Of a stretch of 64,000 nucleotides of DNA, positions 49,003 to 60,682 are shown piece by piece. Position 1 is the stretch's first letter. The number at the start of each line of letters is the position of its first letter. A program made the translations under genes and the position numbers. The notes below the pieces were generated by a model. It was not told the origin of the DNA. It was given only the letters and a program-made list of their open reading frames with translations, and did not search any database. Source of the DNA: Diadema setosum (Eukaryota; Echinodermata; Echinoidea; Diadematoida; Diadematidae); the NCBI GenBank assembly GCA_033980235.1, contig CM067066.1, positions 41,105,977-41,169,976 on the forward strand, given 5' to 3'.

Positions 49003-49570
49003 AGGACATGTTCACCTTCATAAACATAAGGATTGAGAGAATGTAGCAATATTAGTAGAACACATCATTGAAAGTTTGAGGGAAATCGGACAATCCGTTC
49101 AAAAGTTATGAATTTTTGAAGTTTTTGTACAGTAACCGCTGGATGAAAAGACTACTGCAGTGTGTGAATAACTTAGATGTCACATGCGTACAACAATATA
49201 AGGAAAATATAAAGAGAATTTCACAAAATTTCATTTTTTGAAAAAAGTACGCATTCGCCCGACTCGTTACCGACAAATGTTATGGATAATATTATTCCCC
49301 CTGCCTTTAGAAAGAGGCAAGTCAAGTGCTCTTTTATTATGCGAAAAAAGTGAAAATATGTTGAATTTTCTTTACATTTTCTTTATACTGTTGTACGCAT
49401 ATGACCCACAAGCTGTTGTAGTCTCCTCATCCAGCGGTTCCAACACAAAAATTTTAAAAATTCATAACTTTTGCATCGATTGTCCAATTTTCCTCAAACT
49501 TTCACTGATGTGTTCTACTAATATTGTTGCATTCTCTCAATCCTTATGTTTATGAAGGTGAACTTGTCCT
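49003..49570. mobile_element. TTAA fold-back MITE, family A copy 1 (568 bp)
   Basis: Left AGGACATGTTCACCTTCATA and right GAAGGTGAACTTGTCCT are inverted complements. Complementarity continues through GCAATATTAGTAGAACACAT and the GAAAGTTTGAGG..AATCGGACAATC arm. TTAA occurs at 48999-49002 and 49571-49574. The right end lies 24 bp from the SLC7 exon. Confidence 0.9.
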
Positions 49571-49593
49571 TTAATGACCCATGTGAAACCTAC

Positions 49594-49719
49594 CCTTGAA
49601 GATCTGCACCAGGCCGGTAATGACGATGATGATGAGTGCAAAAACCTTTGCTGCTGTGAAAAAGTCCTGCACCCTGGTAGCCCACTTGACACTGTAGCTG
49701 TTGACAAAGGTTAGCACGG
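49594..49719 (-). CDS. SLC7 transporter, most 5' exon recognised
   Basis: This 126-nt exon lies between acceptor CCTACTCTGCAG and donor AAGG|GTAGGT. It reads [20 protein letters not shown] then [21 protein letters not shown], matching LAT2 [27 protein letters not shown]. It enters with two bases of a split codon, so an upstream exon exists. None is recognised from 49720 to 64000. Confidence 0.95.
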
Positions 49720-50026
49720 CTGCAGAGTAGGAATAGAAAGAATATTCCTTTTATTTTATTGCAATCCTACTTCAGAAACAAAAACTTAAAAAGGGCTACA
49801 GAATGTAGGCTGTGTTTCATATACCATAACAAAGAGACAAGAGCATTTAGAAACAAGGAGTACAAACAAGCATCTCATGTATTAAACAGACACAACATGA
49901 TTTTGCTTTCGAGTGAAAATTGCAAAAATAAAACATGAAATCAAATCAAAACAAATAAAACACCAAATATTCCAAGGAGTGAGATAGACATTTTGAAATA
50001 AGACATGTAATGCAAATTGAAACAAA

Positions 50027-51326
50027 CAAACAAGGCAAATGCCAAGAGATGTCTTGCTCTCGCCCTATTGTATTTTTCCAATGTAAGTTCATTGACCTTT
50101 TGACCAGAAACCTTGTCTGACTTGACCAATGTACCTGTGGTGTGAGTTTTGTAGTCATACAGTAGCTCAAAGCTGTGGAGCACACAATAGGCACTTAAAT
50201 CACGGAAAGTTCATTGACATTTGACCTCTGAACTTGTCGGACTTTACCCATATTTGAACATGACTGGTGTATTTAGGTTATGTATACCGATGGTGTGACT
50301 TTTGCGGTTATAGCACAAATTTTAATCTGTGGGAAATTAGTTGAGTACCCAGTACACCCTAATATTGTGAGCTGTACAGTGCTTACACGGAAAAAGTTCG
50401 TTGACATTTTGACGTTTGACCTTGTCGGACTTCACCCCTTTCCGAACAAGACCGGCATTTTAGGTACGTGTGGTGTGAGTTTGGTGGTCATAGCTCAAAT
50501 CTATGGAAAGTTAGCGAGAACAGCACAATACTACGTGTACAGTGCTTATCAGGTGAAGTTCATTGACCATTTGACCTTTGAACGATCTACCTTTGAAGAC
50601 ATTTTACTGTCAGCAAATTACTTTTGCTAGTGAATGTGCCTTTAACCCAAAATTTTCATCCCTTTCCGAACAAGACCGGCATTTTAGGTACGTGTGGTGT
50701 GAGTTTGGTGGTCATAGCTCAAATCAATGGAAAGTTAGCGAGAACAGCACAATACTACGTGTACAGTGCTTATCAGGTGAAGTTCATTGACCATTTGACC
50801 TTTGAACGATCTACCTTTGAAGACATTTTACTGTCAGCAAATTACTTTTGCTAGTGAATGTGCCTTTAACCCAAAATTTTCATCCCTTTCCGAACAAGAC
50901 CGGTATTTTAGGTACGTGTGGTGTGAGTTTGGTGGTCATAGCTCAAATCTATGGAAAGTTAGCGAGAACAGCACAATATACGTGTACAGTGCTTATCAGG
51001 TGAAGTTCATTGACCATTTGACCTTTGAACGATCTACCTTTGAAGACATTTTACTGTCAGCAAATTACTTTTGCTAGTGAATGTGCCTTTAACCCAAAAT
51101 TTTCATCCCTTTCCGAACAAGACCGGTATTTTATAGGGACGTGTGGTGTGAGTTTGGTGGTCATAGCTCAAATCTATGAAAAGTTAGTGAGAACAGCACA
51201 ATACTACGTGTACAGTGCTTATCAGGTGAAGTTAATTGACCATTTGACCTTTCAACGATCTACCTTTGGAGACGTTTACTGTCAGCAAATTAATTTTGCT
51301 AGTGAAGGTGCCTCTAACCCAAACTT
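50027..51326. repeat. Composite repeat with a young 223-bp tandem array
   Basis: Starts GGCAAATGCCAAGAGATGTC with diverged units. From about 50396 there are four nearly identical units: GCTAGTGAATGTGCC falls at about 50626, 50850 and 51073, with a variant near 51298. Each has CCCTTTCCGAACAAGACCGG, GTGTGGTGTGAGTTTGGTGG and TTGACCATTTGACCTTTGAA. Repeating open frames are artefacts. A related element is at 56743-57330. Confidence 0.88.
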
Positions 51327-52070
51327 TTCATCATTTAAGTGTTAAATGGTGCAAAATTCGCTTACAGCGAAAACGGTTATAGCGATTTTTCTGTTAAAAC
51401 GAAATCATTTCCGAGCGCCATCGACAAAAGAAAAAAAGAAGAAGAAGAAATGTGCTCCGTTATAACGAAATGCGGATCCCACTGCAGAACAAACATTTAC
51501 AGAGCGTCTCTGCTTGGGCGAACGCTTCACATTTCAGTGTGTTTAAATAGAAATTACTCTGCGTTTGCTCCCTGTGTCACACGACGTTTCCGAGAAGAAC
51601 TTGCGTTTATGCTAATCCGAAATAAAATGAGATTTGTTATTTCAAAGGTTCGTCGTTGCGAGATTCAAATTCCGTATATACACATGTACCTAGATATTAA
51701 ATGGGATTCGTTATTACGAACATTTAAGGCGTTATTCCGAAGGTTTGTTCTTCCTAACCTTCGTTAATCCGAGAATGGTAATGACGGCGGTTCGTTTTTC
51801 CAAACATCATAGGAATTTTCTTTGTTCATATCATTTTCGGATTAACGATTCTTCGTAATAATGAGCCTCATTAATTTTCATGTTGGGAATCCGAAGGAGT
51901 GGCGAGTTGGGGAGTATATTATAGGCCTACTGGTGGGTGTCTACAGGGATCAATTTAGTGTGTCCGTGCTCTTGAACACCCCTCGTGAGCGTGCCTATAT
52001 GGATTTTTTCCAAATATTTATTCTTATTCAGATTTGTATATAGCGTTAAACGAATACAAATGCGCGCGCG

Positions 52071-52108
<38 letters not shown>

Positions 52109-52840
52109 AATATACTATATTGTTTATACTGATTCTGTGCTGCTACATGGTTTGCATGACATAATGTAACATTATATTGTGCATGTATATTTTGATTTGT
52201 TTTTGTGTAATTAGGCTTTTGAATGTTTTTAGCATGTATATTGTACCTTTTCATGAGGCGAATAAAGAAGAAAAGAAAAGAAAAGAAATGAAATGAAATG
52301 AACGTTAAATTGTAGGTAGCCTAATAAAGTTCGTTTATCCGAAGTGAAAAAATGTGGGGATATAAACTACCCACGGAATTATTGAACCCTCTGAGTAATG
52401 GACCTTTTATATTTTCGGATTAACGAACTTTCGGAATAACAACCTTATTTCATTTTCGGATGAAAAATCTTCAGAAGAACCAACCTTCAGAATAACGAAC
52501 ACACACACACACACACACACACATACAATACATATATATATATACCATACATAAAGATTATGTTTTACATGTGTTTTCAAACTATGCATGAAAGTAGAAA
52601 TTATAAACTTTATGCTCTTTCTTAAATCTAAAATTTAAACGAATCAATGTCATAGTATCGCGTTTAACATTGCTTTTCAGCAGATGATGAGCACTTGATA
52701 ATAATGTATACGAATGGTGTGCGTGTTTTCATAACAGAAATTGTATTAACTCTTCATAATAGCGAAATGTCGATATACTGAAAGAAACCTGCTGGTCCCG
52801 AAGATTTCGTTATAACGGGAGTGCACTGCACTATCATGCC
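51327..52840. mobile_element. CGTTATAACG / CGGATTAACGAA repeat element
   Basis: CGTTATAACGAA-like and CGGATTAACGA-like words are scattered over the whole segment in both orientations. The right end, GATTTCGTTATAACGGGAGT then GCACTGCAC, is the inverse of the CAGTGGACTCCCGTTATAAC end at about 11630. It contains (CG)n(CA)n at 52060-52107 and (CA)n at 52499-52522. Pogo-like origin is inference. Confidence 0.6.
52060..52107. repeat. (CG)n(CA)n alternating purine-pyrimidine tract
   Basis: About nine GC steps followed directly by about fourteen CA steps. Confidence 0.97.
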
Positions 52841-53206
52841 ATGGAACTACTATGTACAGCTCCATGGTGCCATTACAGTTACGATAGAGAATTATTGTCT
52901 GTACACACCACCGGGGAAGGCATACGGACCGACAATTATTGATCGTAACATTTTTTTTTTTTTTTTCAAACTGTCCAAAACTTTCGTATAATCAACATGA
53001 TTGAGACGACTGCCTACAAGACCTGAATAGATCTGATTTATGATCACCACGGTTACTCCACAATTCATGTCCTCTTTATAAATTCAATAATGCGGATAAT
53101 ATTCGCATTCCTCGTATTTGGTCGACAAATCAGAGAGCGGCCTGACAGTAATTCGCGCGCTTCAGTATTTCAACGCTGTTATTATCCGTGTACTTATATA
53201 GTAATA

Positions 53207-54398
53207 GGGAGCTTTAGATTTGCTGCGCGGACGCTTGAGACGACGCTTGAGCTGGACGTTCTCCTCTCCCCTGCGTCGTGCTGAAAAGTAGCTTTATAGA
53301 TTACGCTGGGACGCAACGCATAAAAAAATAAAATGCCCCCCCCATATGATCGGTCCATCAAGTATGGTAGGGGTCCAACCCACCGACCGGGTCCATAACG
53401 ACCGGCCGCGCATTATAATGGCATTGCGCGTACAGAAAGAAAATGTACGCATGGGACTACGCGCAACGGTGTTCGATTCTTCACTGGGCTACGCTACCGA
53501 GTAAAATGTGGCGAAAACAACTAAGTATTCCCTCTAAATTACCGAAATTTAGCAAAATCGAATAAGGTTTATCGTGTAACTACATATAACTAGGCCTACC
53601 TTTGCTGACTCGTTGTTAGATGTAGAGTATCCTTCCGTAATAAATTTGACGATTTTGACCGCAAAATTGTCACCGCCGCTTGTACGATCGTGCACACACG
53701 TTACACATACACATGACATAAACATTTTCTCGCCCGCTACGACCGTACGACACTACGAGTTGATGCAGAAACGAGAAATGAATGTGAAAAAAACAAACCG
53801 ACTCATCAAATTTATTTCAATTACGATGAAAAGTTTCCTAATGAAAATCAAGTCAAATTCATCAAACAGTCCTTCAAAAGTAATATCGAAGGATTCAAAA
53901 TATATTCAAATATTATTGGGGAAAAAAATTACGACTAGAAAAAAACAGCAGCTTGTCGAAAAAACGCGTTTAAGTACGCTTTATACGTAGAGGGCGGGGT
54001 GGTCGGTCGATATGAGCCGGGCAACTGAGTGCGGAAAAAATGACACCCCACGCGTTCGAAGCCGCCATCTAGAGCGCGTACCTCAGATCGCATTTTCAGT
54101 GCGCGCTTGTGAATCCGGAGTATTTTCTCCACACGTGAGTAAAATGTCAGGCAAATTGTGTGATTTTTCACGTTTCTGTTGATAGAAAAACGTTAGGTGT
54201 CCGATATTATGGACACCCAACCATACTAGTAGCTCTCTACGTCGTGTACTGAGCGGACGTAAAAATAGCCCAGAACGCGTAGTGAAAACTCAGGCGCACG
54301 AGCTATAAATATATCGCGTCTGATACGCGATTCTGCGCATGCTCAAACCAGGTTTTTTCCCCCTCTGAACGTCCCCGTCGCGAAAATCTAAAGCTCCC
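53207..54398. mobile_element. CpG-rich element with terminal inverted repeats (about 1.19 kb)
   Basis: Left end GGGAGCTTTAGATTTGCTGC and right end CGCGAAAATCTAAAGCTCCC are imperfect inverted complements, continuing into CGGACG / CGTCCC. The interior is richer in CpG than its surroundings (CCGGCCGCGC, GCTACGACCGTACGAC). An open frame of 125 codons (53613-53990, +) is not recognisable and probably not coding. Target duplications are not clear. Confidence 0.65.
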
Positions 54399-54399
54399 C

Positions 54400-55630
54400 A
54401 ATATCCGCATCTCACAAGACTTGAAGTCTGTCAACGCAATGCCAAAATAATGCCGATTATTTCCAAGGTATATGGTCACTTTTCCTGCATAACGCATCAT
54501 GGGAGGTGCGCATGCGTTTACCATGACAAATACCCGTCTATTCCATGCTTGGTATTTTGTTTTGTTTTGTTTAAGGGCACTCGCAAAAAAAGAAGTAACA
54601 ACAGCGGACCTTTTTTCAGTTTTTCTCTGTGAACACAATTCCCATTGATATGGCCGCATGAACTATTATGCGGATAATCTGGAGATACATTGTATAATTT
54701 TGCTGGCAAAGGAGTAGGGGCTACATGACAAGTGTGGCGCGAATTGTGGATGTTAGCAGAAATTTTTAACATAGTAAGCCCTATGGTAAAACTATGTAAG
54801 ATGTGGACACGATGCAAAAATACATTCACGGCTCTGTGTTGCTGTTGCGCACGTCACACGAATTGTCTGAGCTCTAGACTGCAGCTATAAAGTCAGAGCT
54901 ATGGCGGGAGGGCAGAACAGAACACAGAACAGAACCGTCTCGCGATTGATCGCGCTGGGCGTGTCTGACTCTGATGGAGACCATTTTGCATGCCGTGAAA
55001 CCTGGTGATCATGCATTTTCAAACTTATTCTTGATGGATCTTCGTCTAGGATTAATGTCAGACTTCTTATATCAGAGAGTAAACAAGAAAGGGGGTTTGC
55101 AGAAATGAAATGAAAATGGACGTGCTGGGTACACGATTTAAGGCATAGGGCCTATTGCAAAGCGCGTTCAGGTACCCGGGGTAATCTCGTTGTATGCTGG
55201 CGACTTGCCTCCAAAGCATCAATGACACTACGGTAACCGTAAAATCTTGGCATACATCCAGATCACATGATTTAACATGATCTCCCATTGACGCACTGTG
55301 TACTCCTAACGGTAACAGGGGCAGCGGAACGTCTGTTTGTTTGTTTGCTTGGGCTTGTGATTGGAAAGATCTTGGAGGAGCCCTCGAGGTTTGTTTGTGC
55401 GTGTGTGTGCGTTTTTGCTCTTTAAGGAAAGGGTTACTTCTTTGTTTTCTTATCTATATTAATTGTTGTTTTTATCAAGAGCCAACATCATGGAGGGGCT
55501 ACAGGCACCAGACCACCCCTCCCCCCCCCACACACACACATCCCGCTCCCGTTCCGCAGCCTCTGTGTTAAATAAAGCACACACATTTTAGTACTTTCAG
55601 CATGAGCCACTACTTGGGACACCATTATTT
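54400..55630. other. No recognised gene; CpG-containing DNA
   Basis: Contains CAGAACAGAACACAGAACAG near 54915 and a C-run with (CA)n at about 55520-55540. No exon with both splice signals and a family match. Confidence 0.4.
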
Positions 55631-55632
55631 AA

Positions 55633-56029
55633 TCCACCTTCATATGAACATGTGGATTGAGAGAATGCAGCAATATTAGTAGAACATACCAGTGACAGTT
55701 TGAGGAAAATCGGACAATCCATTCAAAACTTATGATTTTTTTTTTTCTAAGTTTTTGCTCAGTCACTGCTGGAGGAAAAGACAACTACAGCTTGTGACGT
55801 CACATGTGTAGAACGATATAAAGAAAATATAAAGAAAACCCAACACATTTCCACTTTTAAAAGAGCACATGACTTGCCTCTTTCAGAAGGCAGGGGAAGT
55901 AATATTACCCTTAACATGTACATATGGCAGTTACAAGATGAGGGAACGTGTACTTTTTTTTTCCAAAAAAAATTGTAGAATTCTTTTTTTATACTTTCCA
56001 TGTACTGTATATGAAGGTGAACATGTCCT
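55633..56029. mobile_element. TTAA fold-back MITE, family A copy 3 (shortened)
   Basis: Left TCCACCTTCATATGAACATG and right GAAGGTGAACATGTCCTT are inverted. GCAATATTAGTAGAACATAC and GAGGAAAATCGGACAATCC are shared with 49003 and 62042. TTAA is at 56030-56033. The left end and much of the right arm are eroded. Confidence 0.8.
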
Positions 56030-56739
56030 TTAAGGAATGCTGTAGCGTGCCACAGAGCATGATGTCTAGCTGGGACACCGATGAATCAATTTAGTGATTC
56101 CACTGTCGTGTCAAACATTCTACACACTGCTGGTTGATAAACCACATTTGAACCAGGGAGGTGAGACAACAGTCACCGGTGTTTGGGCCAAAAGAGTTTG
56201 GCAAACCTCTGACTTTGCGAAGATACACAGCACCTCAATGAATATTTATTATATTTTTGTAAATGACAATCGATTGTTTAGAATGACAGTAACCGCTAAC
56301 TCATTGTATATTGCACAAACTATCAAATCAAGAGCATATTTTCTAATTCTATTATACAGGTCGTGCTAACATGATGCAGGATATACATATAAGGTATAGG
56401 CCTAGGTTTGCACGTCAGACAAATTGTTCTGGGCGTCGCGCAGTGCTCTATGACACGGTGAAACATTATACAAAATAAAATATGCTTGGAAGGCCTATCG
56501 GGTTATAGAGACACAACAGCAGCCGAATATTACTCATCTTACGACTGACTGGCACGGAGTATACATGTATATGTCCCGGGGTATAACCTCCTAATTGGTA
56601 CGATAAAGTAGATCTATCCTATGAATTATATATCAACACGATGCTAAACGGAACTTGCTCAGTTACAGCGGATGTTATGCATTCTAACGAGTGCAGTGCA
56701 TGTAATTATAACAGTATACACATAAAGGCACACTAAATC

Positions 56740-57335
56740 AAAAACAAGGCAAACGCCAAGCGATATCTCGCCCGCATGTGTGATGGTGATGTACCCGTGG
56801 CATGAATTTTCAGCGCGGCCATATTAAAACTCAAAGCTGTGGAAGGTTATTGGGAGTATCACAGCACGATTTATAGTACGTGTTAAGTGCTTACCAGGTA
56901 AAGTTCATTGAGTTTTTGACTATTGAACTTGTCGGAGTTCACCTATATATATTCAACTTGACAGGCATCTTTAGGTTACTAGTATGCACCTGCGGTATTA
57001 CAGTGGTCACGGCTCAAATCTGTGATAAGTTATTGGGAGTACATAAATTGTGAGTACAGTGCTATCATTGCAAGTTCAAAGACCCTTTGACCCTTGACCT
57101 TGTTGGACAACACCCATACCCGAACTTGACCAGCATTTTTAGACTTCGTACCTGTAGTGTGAGTTTTGTGGTCATAGCTCAAAGCTGCGGAAAGTTAGAG
57201 AGCGTACATAAAAATGTTGACGGCGCCGGCAACGACGCCGCCGACGACTATGACGACGATGACAGAAAGGTGACACCTATGTCTCGCTTCCGCTATGCGG
57301 GCAGAACTACACTTGTATATGAACTCAATCGATAA
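56740..57335. repeat. Composite repeat related to 50.0-51.3 kb
   Basis: Starts GGCAAACGCCAAGCGATATC, has AAAGTTCATTGAG.TTTTGAC, GACCCTTTGACCCTTGACCT and GTGTGAGTTTTGTGGTCATA, and ends in a GACGACG-rich stretch with TATGTCTCGCTTCCGC. Confidence 0.75.
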
Positions 57336-58488
57336 AAACATGCCCTGATTTCGTGAACGAATAGACACTTGCAGAAGACTGGGAAGATGTCAAGGTCACG
57401 ATCATGCATAAAATATTGTCTATGATTTAATACTCGTACATTAAACTGTTTAAACACTAAACATACAATGTAACTGTACAGTGTACTAATAGCGTCTCTC
57501 AGCTGCCTTTCATGTGAAATTGAGTGGATATCATTGAGTAATCCCTAAAGGCCAAATAATGAACTTAATGAAGTTCAAAAGCCCTATTTTGTAACTTAGA
57601 TTCAATGATATCTCAACAAATTTCGAATTTCCAGCATAAGAAGGCAGGTAACAAACATGTGCTTCCTATCGTACCATATAACTTGAGCTCAAAATTTCAC
57701 GCTTGAGTAACCACAAGGTAAAAATTGCGAAAACTGCAGTTTTGACATGTTTCTATTGGCAGGGTAATTTTTATCTTAAGACATAGAATTCATGTTTGGG
57801 AAAGCTAATTACGATTTTTGCACACAATGCATCAATTCACGGTTGAATGAGCGCATTATGATACAAAAAAAAAATCGTATCTTGAAATCACGCAGTAGGT
57901 ATTGCCTCGATTTTGTGCACAAAAATCAACTTAATCATACATAGTGTATATAATAATTCATTGTGTGCAGACCCGGTGTACATGCAGTGATCCTCATACT
58001 GGCATTTCTAAGGTTCCAGATTCAGGATTGACAGAGATTTGTTTTAGGGGAACTTATTTTTTGTTTGGTGTTCATCTAGAGCAAGCATGTCATGGACATA
58101 AATTGTTCTTCTCGCTCACAAAAAGACAGTCTATAAAGAGTACCTATGTGATACATAGCAAACCACGTTTGTATTGGGATAACAAATACAAATGTATGAA
58201 GAGAAGGACAGAAAGGACGGGATAGATGCAAGTACACACACACACACACACACATATATACACAGAAGGTGACATACTGTGCAATTTAAAATCTTTACCG
58301 TAGGATTACAAAATGATGAGATATTTCTTTGGCAGGTGTTTCTCGCCTTCGCAGAGTTGTTTAACCGAAAGAAACTTCATTATTGGTTACCAAGGGGCCA
58401 CAGCCATCTTCCCCCCTTGTACGCAACAGTCTTATTCAAGTGCGAAATGTACGACAAAAAGGAACTTGAGTGGGCACTGCGGAAGTAA
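57336..58488. other. Intergenic or intron, nothing firm
   Basis: Contains (CA)n at 58233-58253. An open frame at 57944-58225 (+, 93 codons) has no recognisable family and no supporting splice signals. Confidence 0.4.
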
Positions 58489-59055
58489 GACCCCGTTTAC
58501 ACTGCGGGGCTGGGCCGAGCCGCGGCCGAGCCCAGCCTCAATTGCGGGGCCGAGCCCCGCAATTTTGTCCGTTTACACTGCCGGGCTCGGCCGCGCTTTT
58601 AATTCGAACCTTTCAATATTTTGTCGTAGTGGCGCTCTGCTTGTAAACAAACGCAATTTGGTATAGTCTGGTTTTCAGACCCTTTGCCAACTGGATTCCG
58701 TGGTGACGAAGTCGCCGTTCGGGCACAGGCCTTTGCCGAAGGAAAAATCCTTTGCAGGACAAAACCACCTTAAGCTATACTAGTTTTCGACGTTGAGGTG
58801 GTTAATATCCTGAATATCGAAATAGTACGGGCAGAGGGTTTGGAAGCCAGACTAAAATTGGCCGCGCATTTGGCCCAGTTTGCGTTCACACTGAGAAAAG
58901 GCCGGGCTCGGCCGTGGCTCGGCCGTGGCCGAGACCACCTCCAGAGGGTGGCCAAATGCGCGGCCAATTTTGGCCCCGCATTTGGCCTTTTGCGCGTTTA
59001 CACTGAAATGAAGGCGGGCTCGGCCGCGGCCGAGCCTCGCACTGTAAACGGGGTC
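58489..59055 (+). mobile_element. GC-rich inverted-repeat element, family C copy 3 (567 bp)
   Basis: Ends GACCCCGTTTACACTGCG and GCACTGTAAACGGGGTC, with the same interior as copies 1 and 2 and a few small deletions in the GGCTCGGCCGCGG arms. Same orientation as copy 1. No matching flanking trinucleotides (TAA/TTT). Confidence 0.88.
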
Positions 59056-60318
59056 TTTGAGACTTGGTGACAGAAAGAGGAGTAGAGAGAAAGAGAGAAG
59101 CTACTGCCCGACGTCTTACATTCATAACACCTGCTATTTACGACATGTAATTTCCGGTTTTCTCTCGAGCCCAGCTGCCATTGTTCGCTCTTATACAGCA
59201 TACCTCGCAGGGTTGTATATAGTTTCACATCTACATCTGCGAACAGTTATATACTACGCTGTGTGCAACCTGCCAATTGGTCGAACCCTCCCCCCCCCCT
59301 CCCAAGAAGAGAGTGAAATACAGTTTGTCTCATCTATACAATAGATTGGTTACCTTATATAGAGCTGCTTAAATCAGACTCGCGGGAGTATCCTATTACC
59401 AGCGGGCTGTATGATGAGTCTCCTTGATTGCCCAAAAATGAATCTCTGCTTTAGAGCGCTGTATATAATATGCGTTGCTGCATCCAATCACGGCTTCGTC
59501 TACAAAGACGGGGTTTGCTCACCGTTGACGTCATCAACATTGTTGACGGTAGGGGGAAATGGACGGAGTGGATCGGGAAACAACATGCAAAGGCGCAAAA
59601 AACAATTCACCACTGACATACAAAGTACTGTGGGAGATATTCTAGGGGCAAAAGATCATTAAGTTTTGAATTTGATCGTTTTCATCACGATGTAGAATCT
59701 CAAGTGACTTGTAAATCTAGACACTAATTGCCTCTTGGTTTAGATACACTTTACCACGAGAATAGAGGGTAATGAGTGACCATGCATTTCAGTAGCTCAA
59801 TTATAGCCAAATGAAGTGTGAAATGAACACATAAAAGTGGTGAGATGGAAGAGATAATAAACGTTATGAAATATGTGCACATGCATGCAGAAAGATGCTT
59901 TGCCAAATAACGGTGGCCCAATTTACTGCGAAACTTTTCCTCATCTTTTTTATGTTAAAGTTGGTGAACGATTCATATCAAAATACTAGAATCAACAGTG
60001 ACAGAACGTATGTTACGTATTTCAGGTATATAATGGAGACCGTTTTAACAAAGGGAAACAAGAGGAAGAAGTAAACGATAACGTAGGCATTATCAAGTTT
60101 ATTCGAGTGGACGGAAGGTCGTGAGTTCAAACGTATTTCAACCTTCTCATAACTGTATACGACAAAACGTTTAGAGTCATTATTGCTAAATAATAGAAGT
60201 CAATTGGAATGATACCATGATTATTTTCGCCTCTTAATAATTTCAGTGTGTCTGTCATGTGAACTGACACAGCTACTGATACACGCATATACATATACTG
60301 TACTGGGTTTTAATATCG

Positions 60319-60320
<2 letters not shown>
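59056..60320. other. Nothing recognised
   Basis: AT-rich with a C-run near 59290. An open frame at 59411-59662 has no family match. Confidence 0.4.

Positions 60321-60353
<33 letters not shown>
60321..60353. repeat. Poly(T) tract
   Basis: More than 30 consecutive T, near the left end of the LINE 3' fragment. Confidence 0.97.
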
Positions 60354-60356
<3 letters not shown>

Positions 60357-60682
60357 CAATAATTAATACCAACACAGTTTTATCAGTTGTTTAATTTGTG
60401 CAATAGATGCCATTGTTCATTATAGTTTTTCCCAATTCATATTTATTCATTTAGAAATGTTGTAGTATTTACATGTCTTTGAAATTGTTCTATAAGCGTT
60501 ATATGTTTGATTTTTTATTGTATCTGAATGAATGTATAATTTTTTCTTTTTTCTTTGTTTGTTAGTAACTGTAATTCTGGAATGTTTTATGTGTTGTGTT
60601 TTAAAGAGCCCCGATGAAAACCAGCCAATGCTGACTTGGGCCACCCTTTTTAAAGATGTGAAATAAATAAATAAATAAGATA
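60354..60682 (+). mobile_element. LINE 3' UTR end with (AAAT)n tail
   Basis: Ends GAGCCCCGATGAAAACCAGC, CAATGCTGACTTGGGCCACC, TTTTTAAAGATGTGAAATAA and an (AAAT)n tail, parallel in layout to the LINE tail at about 3070-3190. The same words without the tail recur at about 61585-61642. Confidence 0.7.

Larger units (their letters stand above)
24880..49719 (-). other. SLC7-family amino-acid transporter gene, nine 3' exons
   Basis: SLC7 light chains (LAT/Asc/y+LAT/b0,+AT) have twelve helices. In vertebrates they pair with the SLC3 glycoprotein by a disulfide to exchange amino acids at the plasma membrane. Nine minus-strand exons (49594-49719, 41836-41935, 40347-40391, 39746-39869, 38344-38447, 32011-32107, 29174-29323, 25804-25981 and 24880-24941) total 986 nt and join in perfect phase without a stop until TAG. 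Motifs such as [20 protein letters not shown] and STFGGVNG match LAT2 and Asc-1 (SLC7A8/SLC7A10) best. The N-terminal third, with the GSGIF helix and the disulfide cysteine, is missing and may lie right of the window. Introns are full of mobile DNA. Confidence 0.93.

Noticed and set aside
50280..51345. Chain of similar 70-116 codon frames that look like a repeat protein
   Set aside because: The frames come from the 223-bp tandem unit, end at a stop in each unit, and have no start or splice context.
53613..53990. 125-codon frame, + strand
   Set aside because: Inside the inverted-repeat element, with no recognisable domain and no splice or start support.
54901..55007. First exon after a TATAAA word (54887), frame starting MAGGQNRTQNRT
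   Set aside because: TATAAA is only about 14 bp from the ATG, the frame closes after about 35 codons, and no donor fits.
57944..58225. 93-codon frame, + strand
   Set aside because: No homology recognised, no splice signals and AT-rich surroundings.
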